From assembly GCA_004431415.1 (NCBI GenBank), contig QPMI01000162.1:62001-126000 (forward strand): a stretch of DNA of 64,000 nucleotides, in the 5' to 3' direction. Positions 19,662 through 39,383 of the stretch are shown one piece after another (position 1 is the first letter of the stretch; every line of letters starts with the position of its first letter). The DNA comes from Cyanophora paradoxa (lineage: Eukaryota; Glaucocystophyceae; Cyanophorales; Cyanophoraceae). Position numbers and translations under genes: made by a program. The notes beneath the pieces were generated by a model. It saw nothing but the letters and a program-made list of their open reading frames with translations, had not been told where the DNA came from and ran no database searches.

Positions 19662-20941
19662 GGGGGGGGTAAGGGATAGCACCGTCGCTCTTCGCGACGC
19701 ATAGATTCAAGTTACTGTCTTACCTCCTCGTACCGTCCTGCCTACCACGTTGGCATAAATATGCCTTGACGCGCCCGGGGCCGGGCGGCAGGCGCGGCGG
19801 GCGGAGCTGCGGATCTGGGAGACGGCCGCGAGCTCCCTCGGGCGCCGCCTCGAATCCCTCGCCTTCCAGCGCGGCTGAAAGACGTTCCCATAGCTACTGC
19901 TAGTCGTAGGTCTTCCCCAGACAGAAAAGCAGAGAGAAAGCTTAAGACTGACTATCGCGAGCAACACTAGAAGCGGCTTGTTGACCTCTAGACCCCAGGG
20001 GTTGTGAGGGCGCATTACTACGCTGCCAGCTGGGTTGAGGGCCGGCCGGAGCTGCGACTGACATTGCTACTAATACTAATTGGAAACGGGGTAGGGCCCC
20101 CGTTTTCGGTAATCTACAAAATGAGAGTCTGCTCATCTCCCGATCCAGCTCCGAGCTCTTAACCATTTGCAAGTGTTAGTGCATGCGTGAGAGCCCGGAA
20201 TTCGTTGTCAGAACCCGGAAAGAGCGGAATGCTGCGCGGAAAAAAGAACCGGACCCTTTCTTGGAAAAAAACCTTGAAGCTGCTTGTCAACGTCTGACTT
20301 GTAGCGGTTGTGAGCGCGCATTATTGCGCTGGGTCGCGATTAACATTGGTACTAACTAATAAGTTTGCGAGCTGTGGTGAAGGACGCCGCGGGGCCGGGC
20401 GTGCTTGGAGGATAACGACGTATGATCGTGATGCTCTAGCTGTTTGATTTCATGATCATGATCATGATCGTCATCATGATTTTTGATTTGAGATTTCTTT
20501 TGTGACCAAATCATAAATATCTGACTCAGTGATCATGACGCGTACGGGCAGATGGCCGCAGAGGGCCGAGAGGGCGTTCAAATTCGCCCCACGGTACTAG
20601 CCTAGTAGAGTAAGAGGCAGAGATACTAGAAAAAGAACCACACGATAAAAAGAATATACTAGAAGCGACTTGGATAATGACAGGAGGGGCGCTCGCCCCA
20701 CTTAAGCTTACACCGTGGCACTACGAAAACCTACTAGAAAGAAAGCAAAGTTAATTCTATAAAAAGTTGACCACGGATAAAATAACATGCAATAAAAAGC
20801 TTCAGCTTGCTCGTCCGATCATTTGCGCGCACCACTAAGCTATTTCTATACAGCCTCGAGCTCGTGGGCCGAAAAAATCTATATAGCTACGATAATTCTG
20901 CGAGTCCCCTCAAGTGCGAAGAAGTACGAGTCCCCTCCCCC
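19662..20941. other. Convergent intergenic region with a diverged internal duplication
   Basis: Noticeably lower in GC than its surroundings. A segment containing GCTTGTTGACC..GGTTGTGAGGGCGCATTA at 19975-20080 recurs in diverged form (GCTTGTCAACG..GGTTGTGAGCGCGCATTA) at 20280-20360. A CATGATCATGAT run lies near 20455-20480. It separates two genes that end towards each other. No coding frame supported. Confidence 0.5.
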
Positions 20942-31552
<10,611 letters not shown>

Positions 31553-32229
31553 GGTCACCTGCGCGGGAGGCCGCGTTAGCGATGTCGCGTGCATCAGCCG
31601 AAGGCGACTGCGGCCCCGTTCGCGGCCGCGGCGCGACCAGCCGCGCGGCGCGCGCGCGCATGCGCACCGACGCCGGCAGTACGTTTATACGTCTGGAAGA
31701 GGTGCCGACCGTGCCGCTGAAATGCTATGGCTATGATGGTTGATGCTTCAACGGCGCAAACGTTACCGAGCGCGGGTGGAAGGACAGCGCTAGCGCCTGC
31801 TCCGTGGCACCTTCGCGCGGCAGTTGCGGGGCGATTCGGCGCTGGCTGCGTGCACGCTAGCGCTGCGGCTGCTTGCTCGATGGGCGCTGGGGTGCGCGTC
31901 AATTTGCAAGCTGGTGCGCGCGCGCGGCGCCGAATCGAAGTTACGCCGGGAACCTTTGCGGGGCTTCAATACGTGGAGCGCGGAGGGCGGAAGAGGCGGG
32001 TACGCCGATGTCGCCGATTCAACCAGCTAAAGTCGCGGCGGTTAAATCGCGGATAGGGTCAAGCGTTCCCCGCCGTTCCGAGCCCCACCGGAAAAAGGTC
32101 CGGAATCCGGATCCCGAGTCCGGAATTCCGCGGGAGCGCTACCGGGGGGTATACCGTAGTACGCCGCTACCCCCCGGTCCCCGGCCGCGGACCCCGGTCC
32201 GACGGTCCCCCGCTAGGCTGGGGCGGCGC
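31553..32229. other. Probable upstream region of the protease gene
   Basis: No supported coding frame. It contains GC-rich palindromic stretches and ends at the target duplication of the transposon that follows. Confidence 0.4.
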
Positions 32230-32237
32230 TAGCTATA
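32230..32237 (+). repeat. 8-bp target site duplication (left)
   Basis: TAGCTATA directly before the left inverted repeat, matching 34193-34200 exactly. Confidence 0.85.
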
Positions 32238-32260
32238 CCGTGTAAGACTTAAATACCGCG
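32238..32260 (+). repeat. Left terminal inverted repeat
   Basis: Starts CCGTGTAAGACTTA. It matches the reverse complement of 34170-34192 with one mismatch (A for T at position 15). Confidence 0.9.
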
Positions 32261-32364
32261 TCACAAATTAGCGCGTTCCAAAAATTTGGGCCCGATTTGC
32301 GCTTTACCGCGCTACCAAATTACCGCGTTCCATCGTCTTCGAAAACGTTTTATTTGTTACTAAA

Positions 32365-32919
32365 TTGTTAGCAAAGAAGGGGGGCCCCCCAGCAGTCGCG
32401 GTCCCGGGCCCCCCTGCAGTCGCTACCCCTAGGCCTGCTGCTACAGTTAATGGCGTCGGCGTGAATCCTCAAGTTCAGCACATTGCGAGGCCATCTGCTA
32501 GCGCTGATACAGCTTCGGTCCCGGCTCCCTCGAGTTCTCGTTTGAGCTCGTCTGCCGATGCTAGCGCTAGCGCCGCTTCTGCCTCCACATTAATATGCCC
32601 TATTTGTGGAAAGAACTTTCAGTCTTCTGCTGATCGTGACCGTCATGTTCGGGCTGATAAACATCCTGCTAACGCCCGTGGCGTTCGCCGACCTCGAACC
32701 CCCTCTAGTTCAGAGAATCCTCCAGATCCTGTGCCTCCTGCCCAGCGCCCCCGCCTCCAGTCTCCGGATCCGGCACCCCAGTGCTTGCTCCAGCTCCTGC
32801 AGCTGCGGCTACATATGCCGAGCCCCGTCAGCCTGTTCCGACTTTGCGACGGATTCGCTCCCCTGCACCCTCACCGTCGCCACCTGCTCAGCGGCTCCGT
32901 ACTTCCCTGCCCCCCCTAG
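32365..32919 (+). CDS. C2H2 zinc-finger ORF inside the transposon
   Basis: An open frame of 185 codons with one C2H2 finger, CPICGKNFQSSADRDRH then VRADKH (CX2C-X12-H-X5-H), preceded by Ala/Ser/Val-rich and followed by Pro-rich sequence. There is no ATG in the frame, so it is either an internal exon or a decayed gene. It may bind the element's own ends, as some transposon-encoded finger proteins do; that is inference. Confidence 0.45.
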   Translation: MLAKKGGPPAVAVPGPPAVATPRPAATVNGVGVNPQVQHIARPSASADTASVPAPSSSRLSSSADASASAASASTLICPICGKNFQSSADRDRHVRADKHPANARGVRRPRTPSSSENPPDPVPPAQRPRLQSPDPAPQCLLQLLQLRLHMPSPVSLFRLCDGFAPLHPHRRHLLSGSVLPCPP

Positions 32920-33012
32920 TCCTTCTCTGATACCTTCCGTTTCACGAATCCGCCGCCCCCGGTCTCCGTCGAATTCAACCTTGCCTCCCGATGCCGATCC
33001 GTCCCTGTCCAT

Positions 33013-33973
33013 GTGTCTCGGCGCCTGCGGCTTTCCTCTCCTGTACCTTCGGCTTCCCCTCTGGCTGTCCCGCCAGATCCACCTCGCCCGCCGGTTCCTG
33101 CATGGCCCCCTTTGATTCATGATAGTCTTGTATCAATCTTCGCTTCACCTCAACTTAGTTTACCCTCAGTTGTTTTGCCGTCACCTCCATCAGATGCTTC
33201 ATCGATGTTAGTTAGGAGCACTGGCCCCCTCCACCTTCCAGTTCCTCGTGTATTCCATGCCTTCCCTGTACCTTTGATTCCGTTCCCTTTGTCGTTAGCT
33301 CTGCCTCTTCCTCCTCCATCTCTCACTGTTAGCCCTCAGGCAGTTCCGCCTCTTTATCTTCAGCGACCGTCAGACCGTATAGTTTTTGGCAGCGAGTATT
33401 TTGTGTATGGTGACGTTCCTCGTGTGTACCCTTCTCTCTCTTCTACTTCGCTATATTTGCCTCTCCGCCTGGTTCAGCCCCATCGTCTGCCTTCCCTGTC
33501 ACTACTGGCTTGCGTTTCGCCCCTCCTCTTATACTGCCGATTCCGAGTCTGCACCCGAGCTCTGCCCTTTCCTCGTGTCGTCCCCAGTTCCTCAGATTAG
33601 TCTTCAGCCGTCCATTGTTTTACCAACTCTACAATCTCGATTCCGTTTAGACACTCCGCCAGCTTCGACTTTCCCCTCTAGTGGTGTCCTACGTTTCGCC
33701 TCTCCTACTGTTCTACCGCCTTTGCCTCCTGCGACTACGTCTTCTAGTTCTGCTGTTAGCTCTGTCTTGTCGTCTTCGTCTAGATCTTCGTCTTCGACTG
33801 TAGTTCCTCGTGCTCGTTCTCCTTATTTGCTGCGTCCCCGTGCTCCTCGTCGTTCTAGTGTGACTAGTACTTCTGCATCGACGCCCTTGAGCTCTTCTAC
33901 TCCTTCTCCTCGTGCTCGTTCTCCTTATCTTTTGCGTTCTTCTGATCGTGTCCCTTCTCGTGATCCCTCTTGA
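33013..33973 (+). CDS. Pro/Ser-rich ORFs inside the transposon (frames disrupted)
   Basis: Two overlapping plus-strand frames (33013-33600 and 33386-33973) of Pro/Ser/Leu-rich sequence, with the peptide RARSPYLLR occurring twice near the end (around 33825 and 33920). Neither joins the zinc-finger frame cleanly. Low-complexity composition makes coding status doubtful; the second ends in TGA at 33971-33973. Confidence 0.35.
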
Positions 33974-34045
33974 TTCTGTATATATTTTGTGCTAGTTTAC
34001 TGTATCTTTGATTTGTGATTGCTTTGTTGTCTTTAATATCACTAC

Positions 34046-34091
34046 CTACGGGGGGTTCGCCCCACCGTAGTCTCTCAAAAAAAAAAGGTAA
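34046..34091 (+). other. UUCG-loop hairpin followed by A-rich run
   Basis: CTACGG and GGGG pair with CCCC and CCGTAG around a TTCG loop (34046-34070), with one bulged A. It is followed 6 bases later by a run of 12 A. It lies just after the internal ORFs and before the right inverted repeat, so it may mark the 3' end of the element's transcript. Confidence 0.6.
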
Positions 34092-34169
34092 TATTAATAC
34101 TGCGCTACCAAATTACTGCGTTCTAAAAATTTTCAGCGCGGTAATTTGGCAGCGCGGTAGTTAAGTCAG

Positions 34170-34192
34170 CGCGGTATATAAGTCTTACACGG
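34170..34192 (+). repeat. Right terminal inverted repeat
   Basis: Ends AAGTCTTACACGG; partner of 32238-32260. Confidence 0.9.
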
Positions 34193-34200
34193 TAGCTATA
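34193..34200 (+). repeat. 8-bp target site duplication (right)
   Basis: TAGCTATA directly after the right inverted repeat. Confidence 0.85.
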
Positions 34201-35114
34201 GGCTGCTAGCTCGATATCGGCTATCGAGAATCGAGATCGAAAGGGCCCGGCGTCGACGTCGGCGCCCGAGCCGGCGCACGCGCGCGCTAGCGCTGGCGCC
34301 GCCTGGCGGCGCCGCGGCGTCACCGGCGAATTTGAATTCGAAATCATTCGATTTCCGGCATCGATCGCGAAATCATTTCGCGGGAGCGCTAGCTATAGCT
34401 CGATCTCGATTGGGCACTGGGCACTGCTAGGCCTAGGCTCATCAGTGCTAGCTCGATATCGATCGCGATCGCGATCAAAGCGAGATCTCGCTGATCATGA
34501 GTCGATCTAATTAAACGGGCCCGAACCCGCGGCCGGCGGCTTCCGAAGTTTTGTGCAGTGCAGCTGCATGCGCGCGCTATATGCGCACTGCAGCTGCTGC
34601 CGCAGTGCCCGGCCCTAGCGGCCTCCTGCAGCTAGGTCGCCGGACATGTGTACGCAAGCCGCTGAATCGCGCGCGCGCGCGGCGAACGCGGCCTCCAGCG
34701 CGCGCTAGCCTGCAGCTGCAGCGCTAGCTGGCGGGAGCTCGCATTCAGCAATCCGAATTTCGAAAAATTAATATTCCGAACCCGAGACTGCGGGGCCAGC
34801 TCCCCTCCCTGCAGCTAGCGCTGGCGCCGGCCATGGCAGCCCACGGGCCCCTAGATCGTTTCTAGATCGAGATCTGGCTCTTCGATTTCTCTTCTGACTA
34901 TTAAATATTCCTCCAATTCAAAATGATTCGCAATTTGCGAGCTGAAGTGCCTCATGACCGGGCGGACCCCATTCGCGAATCATGCATTGAAAGCCAATTG
35001 CGAGTGCCCCCCCCCCCCCCCCTCCCCCCCCACCGCCCATCCTGCCCCCATCCGAAAGCACCAAGCGAGAAGCAGCCTGACAGCTGACAGGTAGATCTGA
35101 ATTCAGAGCGAGGC
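34201..35114. other. Intergenic, rich in short palindromes; poly-C tract
   Basis: Dense in 6-8 bp palindromes (GCTAGC, GATATC, GCGATCGC, CTGCAG). A C run with a single T interruption spans 35007-35031. No coding frame supported. Confidence 0.5.
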
Positions 35115-35924
35115 CTAGGGCATGGGGGCCGCCTCGATGACCGAAGCGAAGTACGCGCCGCCCTCCGCCGCGCCCGACCGCACGCACTGCCGCGTGCACT
35201 CCGTGTTGCAGTCCTTCAGCGCCCTGCGCCCCGCCCGCCCCGCGGATCAAATCTCGGGTCCGACGGGATCGAATTTCTCCGGGCGCACGTCTGGCGGGAG
35301 GCGCGGGAGGCCGCCTCGTCGCCGCGCTCCTCGAGGCCCTTGACGAGGTCGTCCAGCGCGTTCTTGCACGGCTCCGAGCACGCCTGCGCTCGGCCCGGCC
35401 GTGAGGCTCGAGCTCGGGCGCGGCGGCGAGCGGGGCGGGTAGGAGAGGGGCGGCGCGCGCGCGCCCGGCCGGCCGCACCTGGTTGCAGGCGAGGAACGCG
35501 GTCTTCCCTCCGAAGCCCTGCGGCGCGCGCGCGGCCAGCGGGAGAGCGTCAGCAAGCCAGCCGGCTGCGGCGTGCCGCAGTGCGCATGCACAGCCGCGGG
35601 GAGGGACTGCACGCACGTCGATGCAGCTCTCCTTCTCGAGGCCCCCGATGTCGCTGTGGGCGCAGGCCCTGCGAGGCGGCTCGGAGGGGCGCGCGAGACA
35701 CGGGGACGGACCCGCACGCGCCTGGCCTGGTACCCGTTGCCGCTCTTCTCCACGGAAACCGAGCCGGAGAGCGTGTGGCCGGCCAGACCGTCCGCGGCCC
35801 ATGCCGGCGACGCGAAGGAAAGCACCGCCGCGAGCAGGAGGCTGGCTGCGCGAGGAGCTGCGGGCGGGACGTCAGCCCCGAGAGAGATAGAGAGAGAAGC
35901 ACGGCTGGCGGCCGCACGCACCAT
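35115..35924 (-). CDS. Secreted or lumenal Cys-rich small protein
   Basis: The ATG is at 35922-35924 (MVRAAASRASL). A hydrophobic segment ends in AVLSFASPAWA, a typical signal-peptidase or thylakoid-processing AXA site, followed by ADGLAGHTLSG. Later exons read GGLEKESCIDV, GFGGKTAFLACNQ, CKNALDDLVKGLEERGD and DCNTECTRQCVRSG, ending YFASVIEAAPMP with TAG at 35115-35117. Six or more cysteines and the absence of any membrane helix after the leader suggest a small soluble lumenal or extracellular protein. Introns between these pieces are short and inferred from frame changes; exon edges are approximate. Family not firmly recognised. Confidence 0.45.
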
Positions 35925-36494
35925 TCGCACGGCTCGAGCTCGCCGCCTCGGCGTTTGCGGACGCCAGGATCGGCACCGACGCGCTAGCTACGGGCTCCAT
36001 CGTGCGCTTGCTCCGCTCCCCGCGGAGCGCCCTTCTCATGCACGGGCGCGCACGCGACGGTGAGACCGCGCCTCTGTGCCCCGAGCCCGCCGCCTAGCAC
36101 ACTCACCGCGACTCCCGCACGTGCCCAGGAATGAGTTGCGGCGCCTGCGGGGCCCGCGTGGACCTCGCCTGCGTCTCGCGCGGTCAGGCTAGCGGGAGGA
36201 GCGGCCGTCGGGTCAGCAACGAACCCAGCAGCACGCGCCACCGTGCGCCGTCGTCGGGGCGGCCAGAGCTGCGAACGCGGCCATATCTTTTCTACCCCTG
36301 GAATCAATTCACGCTGTACCCCGGCCAATCTATTCGTGCAGTCGGAGTCCGCGAAGCAGAGCGAGGCGTAGCTACGCCAAAAACCACATCAACTACGCTG
36401 GGCGCAGGTATAGAACGCTATCCAATCGCAGCACAACGCGCGCGGCGATTCTCGGCCTTCTGGCCAGTTAGCCGCTCGAAACACACGCCCAACA
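35925..36494. other. Divergent intergenic region
   Basis: Lies between the minus-strand Cys-rich gene and the plus-strand ciliary gene, so it should hold both promoters. No motif recognised. Confidence 0.4.
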
Positions 36495-38447
36495 ATGGCG
36501 AGCTCAACAAGAAGGCCAGCATCAGCATCGGTGGTGACAGCGGCATCGCTGGGCCTAGACGCGAGCCGGCCTCCGATAGACGAAAGGCACAGCGACAAGG
36601 CCCGCTATGCATGGGGCGGCGAGATTGCAGGCGCCGCAGTTTACAAGCCTCGTGAGGCACCGAAGGCGAGCCCCCCCTCCCCGGGCGCGGCGCGAGCGGC
36701 GGCTGAACTCGCCTCGCAGTTCCGAGCGCTGTCCGCAGGGGCGAAGTCCATGTTCGTAGGTGGTGCGCGCGTCCCCTTTCGCCTCTCCGGCCGCCGCGCG
36801 CTCCCCGCGGAGGCCGACGGTCCCGGCAGGCACGAGCTACAGCCGGAACACGCCGGCGCCGCCGGAGCAGACGCTCCCGGCGCACCCGAAGACGTACGAG
36901 GACACGTTCTCGGCGACCGTGCAGTCCCTCCCCAGCGAGGCGGCGCCCTCCCGCAACATCAGCACCGCCCCGTGCGCCCCGCCGCCGCGCCCCTCGCCGC
37001 GCAGCCGCCCCTTCTAAGCCGGCGGCCCGTCGCCAGGGCGCGGCTGGGGAGCACCCTGGGCCCGCCCACGCAGCACTTCCCGTTCGGGGCGTACCACGTG
37101 CCGGGGTACACGGGCCTCGTGCCCCGCATCGGGGAGGTCTCGGACGGGGTGGGGAAGCCCAAGCCCTACACGGAGGCGACGGCGGACGCGCTTGCGCTTT
37201 TCGAGGCGGCGCGCCGCAAAAAGGGCAACAACAACGGCGTCCCGGAGAACGTGCCCGTGCTGGGCCGCCGGGCCATGAACGACCGGCTGGAGCGGCTGCA
37301 GCAGGCGTTCGAGCGGAGCCAGCGGAAGCTGGCGGACGACACGGCGGCGGTGAACCGGATGATCGCGGGGTACGGCGGGCACGTCCACGGCTTCCAGAAC
37401 GCCCACGCCCGCACCTTCGGCGACGCCGTCCGGCACCTCGAGGCGGTCCGCCCGCCCGCGCCCGCGGGCCGGCCCGGGCGCTCGCCCCGCCCGCCGGCGG
37501 CCCGCCGGCTGACGGGGCGCGCCCGCCGCGCAGAACCCGCCGACGGTGGACCCGGGCCCGCTGTGCGACACGTTCGCCTCGCAGCGGGGCGTCCTGGGCG
37601 TCGGGGACGGCGCGCCCCCGGAGAAGCCGCAGCTGCCCCCCGCGGGGGACGACTACGTGCTGGCGGGGTACGGCGGCCACGTGCCGGGCCTGCGGGACGC
37701 GGCCGGCCCGACGCAGGGCGACTACACGCGGGGGTACCTGCAGCGGCGGCGCGCGGGGTACGACATCGCGTCGGCCGCCGGCAGCAGCGCGCACGGGGAG
37801 GACGCCTCGCACCGCTCCTCCCTGCCCCTCGGGCCCCGCTACAACGGCATACCCCGCAACCAGGCGAGGCCCCGTACCCCGCCCCTTCCCCTTCCTTCCC
37901 TGCCGGGCTCACGCGCCGTCGCGCGCAGGTCCCGAAGCCCTGGCAGGTCCGGTACATCCCGGGGTACGCCGGCTCCATCCCCAACCGCAACGTGAGCCCA
38001 CGCCCGCGTACCCCCCACGCGCTTCGGTTCCGCCCGGATTCGAACCCGCGCGCGCCCGCCGACCCGCCCGCCGGGCAGTTCTACTACGGGCGCGACTACT
38101 ACAAGGAGGCGTCGCTCGCCCGGGACGGCGTGCCGCCGCCGTACCCCCCGAAGCTGGTCGAGCGGGAGCTGCAGCCCGGCAGCTGGAAGGCCGAGCCGGT
38201 GGGGTACACCGGCTGCGTCCCGCGCGACGCCAAGGCCCGCCCCTCGCAGACGCAGGTTCGATTTCCCGCGGGCCCGGCGCCCTTGCCGCTCTGCTCTGCT
38301 CGGGGCGCGCCGGCTTACTGGGGGCGCCCTGCCCCCGGTTCACAGGTGCTGGAGGCGAGCGCGATGGTGGGAGAGGTGTCGACGAGGCCGCGGCCGCAGC
38401 ACACGCAGCCCGCCCCGCCCCGCGGGCCCCAACTCGCCCACGAGTAG
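36495..38447 (+). CDS. FAM166/DUF2475-like ciliary microtubule inner protein
   Basis: Starts MASSTRRPASA at 36495. After splicing, the protein shows repeated GYxGxxP modules: HVPGYTGLVPRIGE, IAGYGGHVHGFQNAHA, LAGYGGHVPGLRD, YIPGYAGSIPNRN and PVGYTGCVPRDA. These are the signature of the FAM166 (CIMIP2)/DUF2475 family, whose members sit inside doublet microtubules of cilia. A charged helix (LERLQQAFERSQRKL) lies in the middle. Five or six introns are inferred, including a GC-AG intron at 37864-37928. Most are GC-rich and free of stops, so the unspliced frame looks open for 650 codons. It ends PPRGPQLAHE with TAG at 38445-38447. It implies a flagellated stage. The family call is fairly confident; the exact orthologue is not. 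Confidence 0.75.
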   Translation: MASSTRRPASASVVTAASLGLDASRPPIDERHSDKARYAWGGEIAGAAVYKPREAPKASPPSPGAARAAAELASQFRALSAGAKSMFVGGARVPFRLSGRRALPAEADGPGRHELQPEHAGAAGADAPGAPEDVRGHVLGDRAVPPQRGGALPQHQHRPVRPAAAPLAAQPPLLSRRPVARARLGSTLGPPTQHFPFGAYHVPGYTGLVPRIGEVSDGVGKPKPYTEATADALALFEAARRKKGNNNGVPENVPVLGRRAMNDRLERLQQAFERSQRKLADDTAAVNRMIAGYGGHVHGFQNAHARTFGDAVRHLEAVRPPAPAGRPGRSPRPPAARRLTGRARRAEPADGGPGPAVRHVRLAAGRPGRRGRRAPGEAAAAPRGGRLRAGGVRRPRAGPAGRGRPDAGRLHAGVPAAAARGVRHRVGRRQQRARGGRLAPLLPAPRAPLQRHTPQPGEAPYPAPSPSFPAGLTRRRAQVPKPWQVRYIPGYAGSIPNRNVSPRPRTPHALRFRPDSNPRAPADPPAGQFYYGRDYYKEASLARDGVPPPYPPKLVERELQPGSWKAEPVGYTGCVPRDAKARPSQTQVRFPAGPAPLPLCSARGAPAYWGRPAPGSQVLEASAMVGEVSTRPRPQHTQPAPPRGPQLAHE

Positions 38448-38906
38448 CTTTGCTCTACGCGGCAACATCTCCCCCATGCCCCTACGCCTTCCCCACTTCC
38501 TCCAACTGTAACCACCCCCAGCTTCGCCCCGGCCCCTCCATTTCCCTTCCGTCCTCAGCAACCGAGCTTGGTAGAGGCTCTTGCTATAAATATTCACGAA
38601 CAGGTATTGTCGATCACGCAACCGGGCGTGCGTGAGCCCTCGTGCACCGTTGTACTCCCGGCCCCGCGCCACGCCGTATACGCGTACGCGCCGCGGCGGA
38701 GCTCCGGATCCGCGGCCTGGTGTGAGCGGCTGGATATCGATTGGAAAGTTGCTCCGAGGCTCCCGAGTCCGCGTATGCCAATAGCTAACGTTAACTGCGT
38801 GTGCGAATTCGAAGTCATAAAGCGAAACCTCGCGGTCGCGGCCGTGCACGGTGCACGTGTCACAGTGTGCGGGAAGCGAGAACGAAACTCCGGTGCGAAG
38901 CCTGAA
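38448..38906. other. Intergenic region
   Basis: No supported coding frame; leads into the 51-bp tandem repeat. Confidence 0.4.
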
Positions 38907-39110
38907 GCGGGCCTTAAGTTCCCGGATCCGGGAGCTTAAACGAAACTCCGGCGCGAAGCGGGCCTTAAGTTCCCGGATCCGGGAGCTTAAGCGGAACTTC
39001 GGTGCGAAGCGGGCCTTAAGTTCCCGGATCCGGGAGCTTAAACGAAACTCCGGCGCGAAGCGGGCCTTAAGTTCCCGGATTCGGGAACTCAAGCGAAACT
39101 CCGTGTGCGA
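38907..39110 (+). repeat. 51-bp tandem repeat, four copies, with palindromic core
   Basis: Units start at 38907, 38958, 39009 and 39060, exactly 51 bases apart. Each holds a near-perfect palindrome centred on CCCGGATCCGGG with TTAAG/CTTAA arms. Because 51 is a multiple of three, frames stay open in both directions (RIRELKRNSGAKRALSS on plus), but no gene context supports translation. Copy 4 is slightly diverged (GGATTCGGGAAC). Confidence 0.9.
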
Positions 39111-39383
39111 AGCATCTGTGTGAAGCTGCAAGCCGGCCTGGCGGCCTACTCAGCGCGCGCGGCGCCGGCCTCTCAACGCATCAGCCCTTTGCAGGCAGCG
39201 GCAGACGCCGGCAGCATACCGTGACAGCGGGAGCCGCTCGGACAGTAGGCCCGCGCGAAGTCGGCGTGAGCACAAGCAGCACAAGCAACCTCCAAAAGCG
39301 AGGCTGATAGATAGCATCACATGAAGCCCAGTCCGAGTTGTGCGTAGCGCGGCGGGCGCCGTGGCAATCCAGCTTGGAGTACG

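Larger units (their letters stand above)
32238..34192 (+). mobile_element. TIR DNA transposon, 1955 bp
   Basis: The ends are inverted repeats: 32238-32260 (starts CCGTGTAAGACTTA) and 34170-34192 match at 22 of 23 positions, and looser similarity extends inward with repeated subterminal ACCGCGCTRCCAAATTACCG motifs. It is flanked by the 8-bp direct duplication TAGCTATA. The interior is lower in GC and strongly C/T-rich on the plus strand. An 8-bp duplication fits hAT, P or similar superfamilies, but the CCGTG terminus is not the usual hAT CAGNG, so the superfamily is open. No DDE transposase recognised; the element is probably non-autonomous or decayed. Confidence 0.85.

Noticed and set aside
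32606-33115. Hydrophobic 169-codon frame in the transposon as a membrane protein
   Set aside because: It overlaps the zinc-finger frame in another phase and its hydrophobicity comes from reading C/T-rich DNA.
36495-38447. A single 650-residue protein
   Set aside because: Parts of the unspliced frame are low-complexity Arg/Pro/Ala sequence bounded by donor and acceptor sites; splicing them out joins conserved GYxGxxP blocks.
38907-39110. Regular 51-bp repeats as a CRISPR array
   Set aside because: The repeats are contiguous with no variable spacers, and the DNA is eukaryotic nuclear.
38851-39123. Open frames in both directions through the 51-bp repeats as a repeat protein
   Set aside because: The openness follows from a unit length divisible by three and a palindromic core; there is no start context or exon support.
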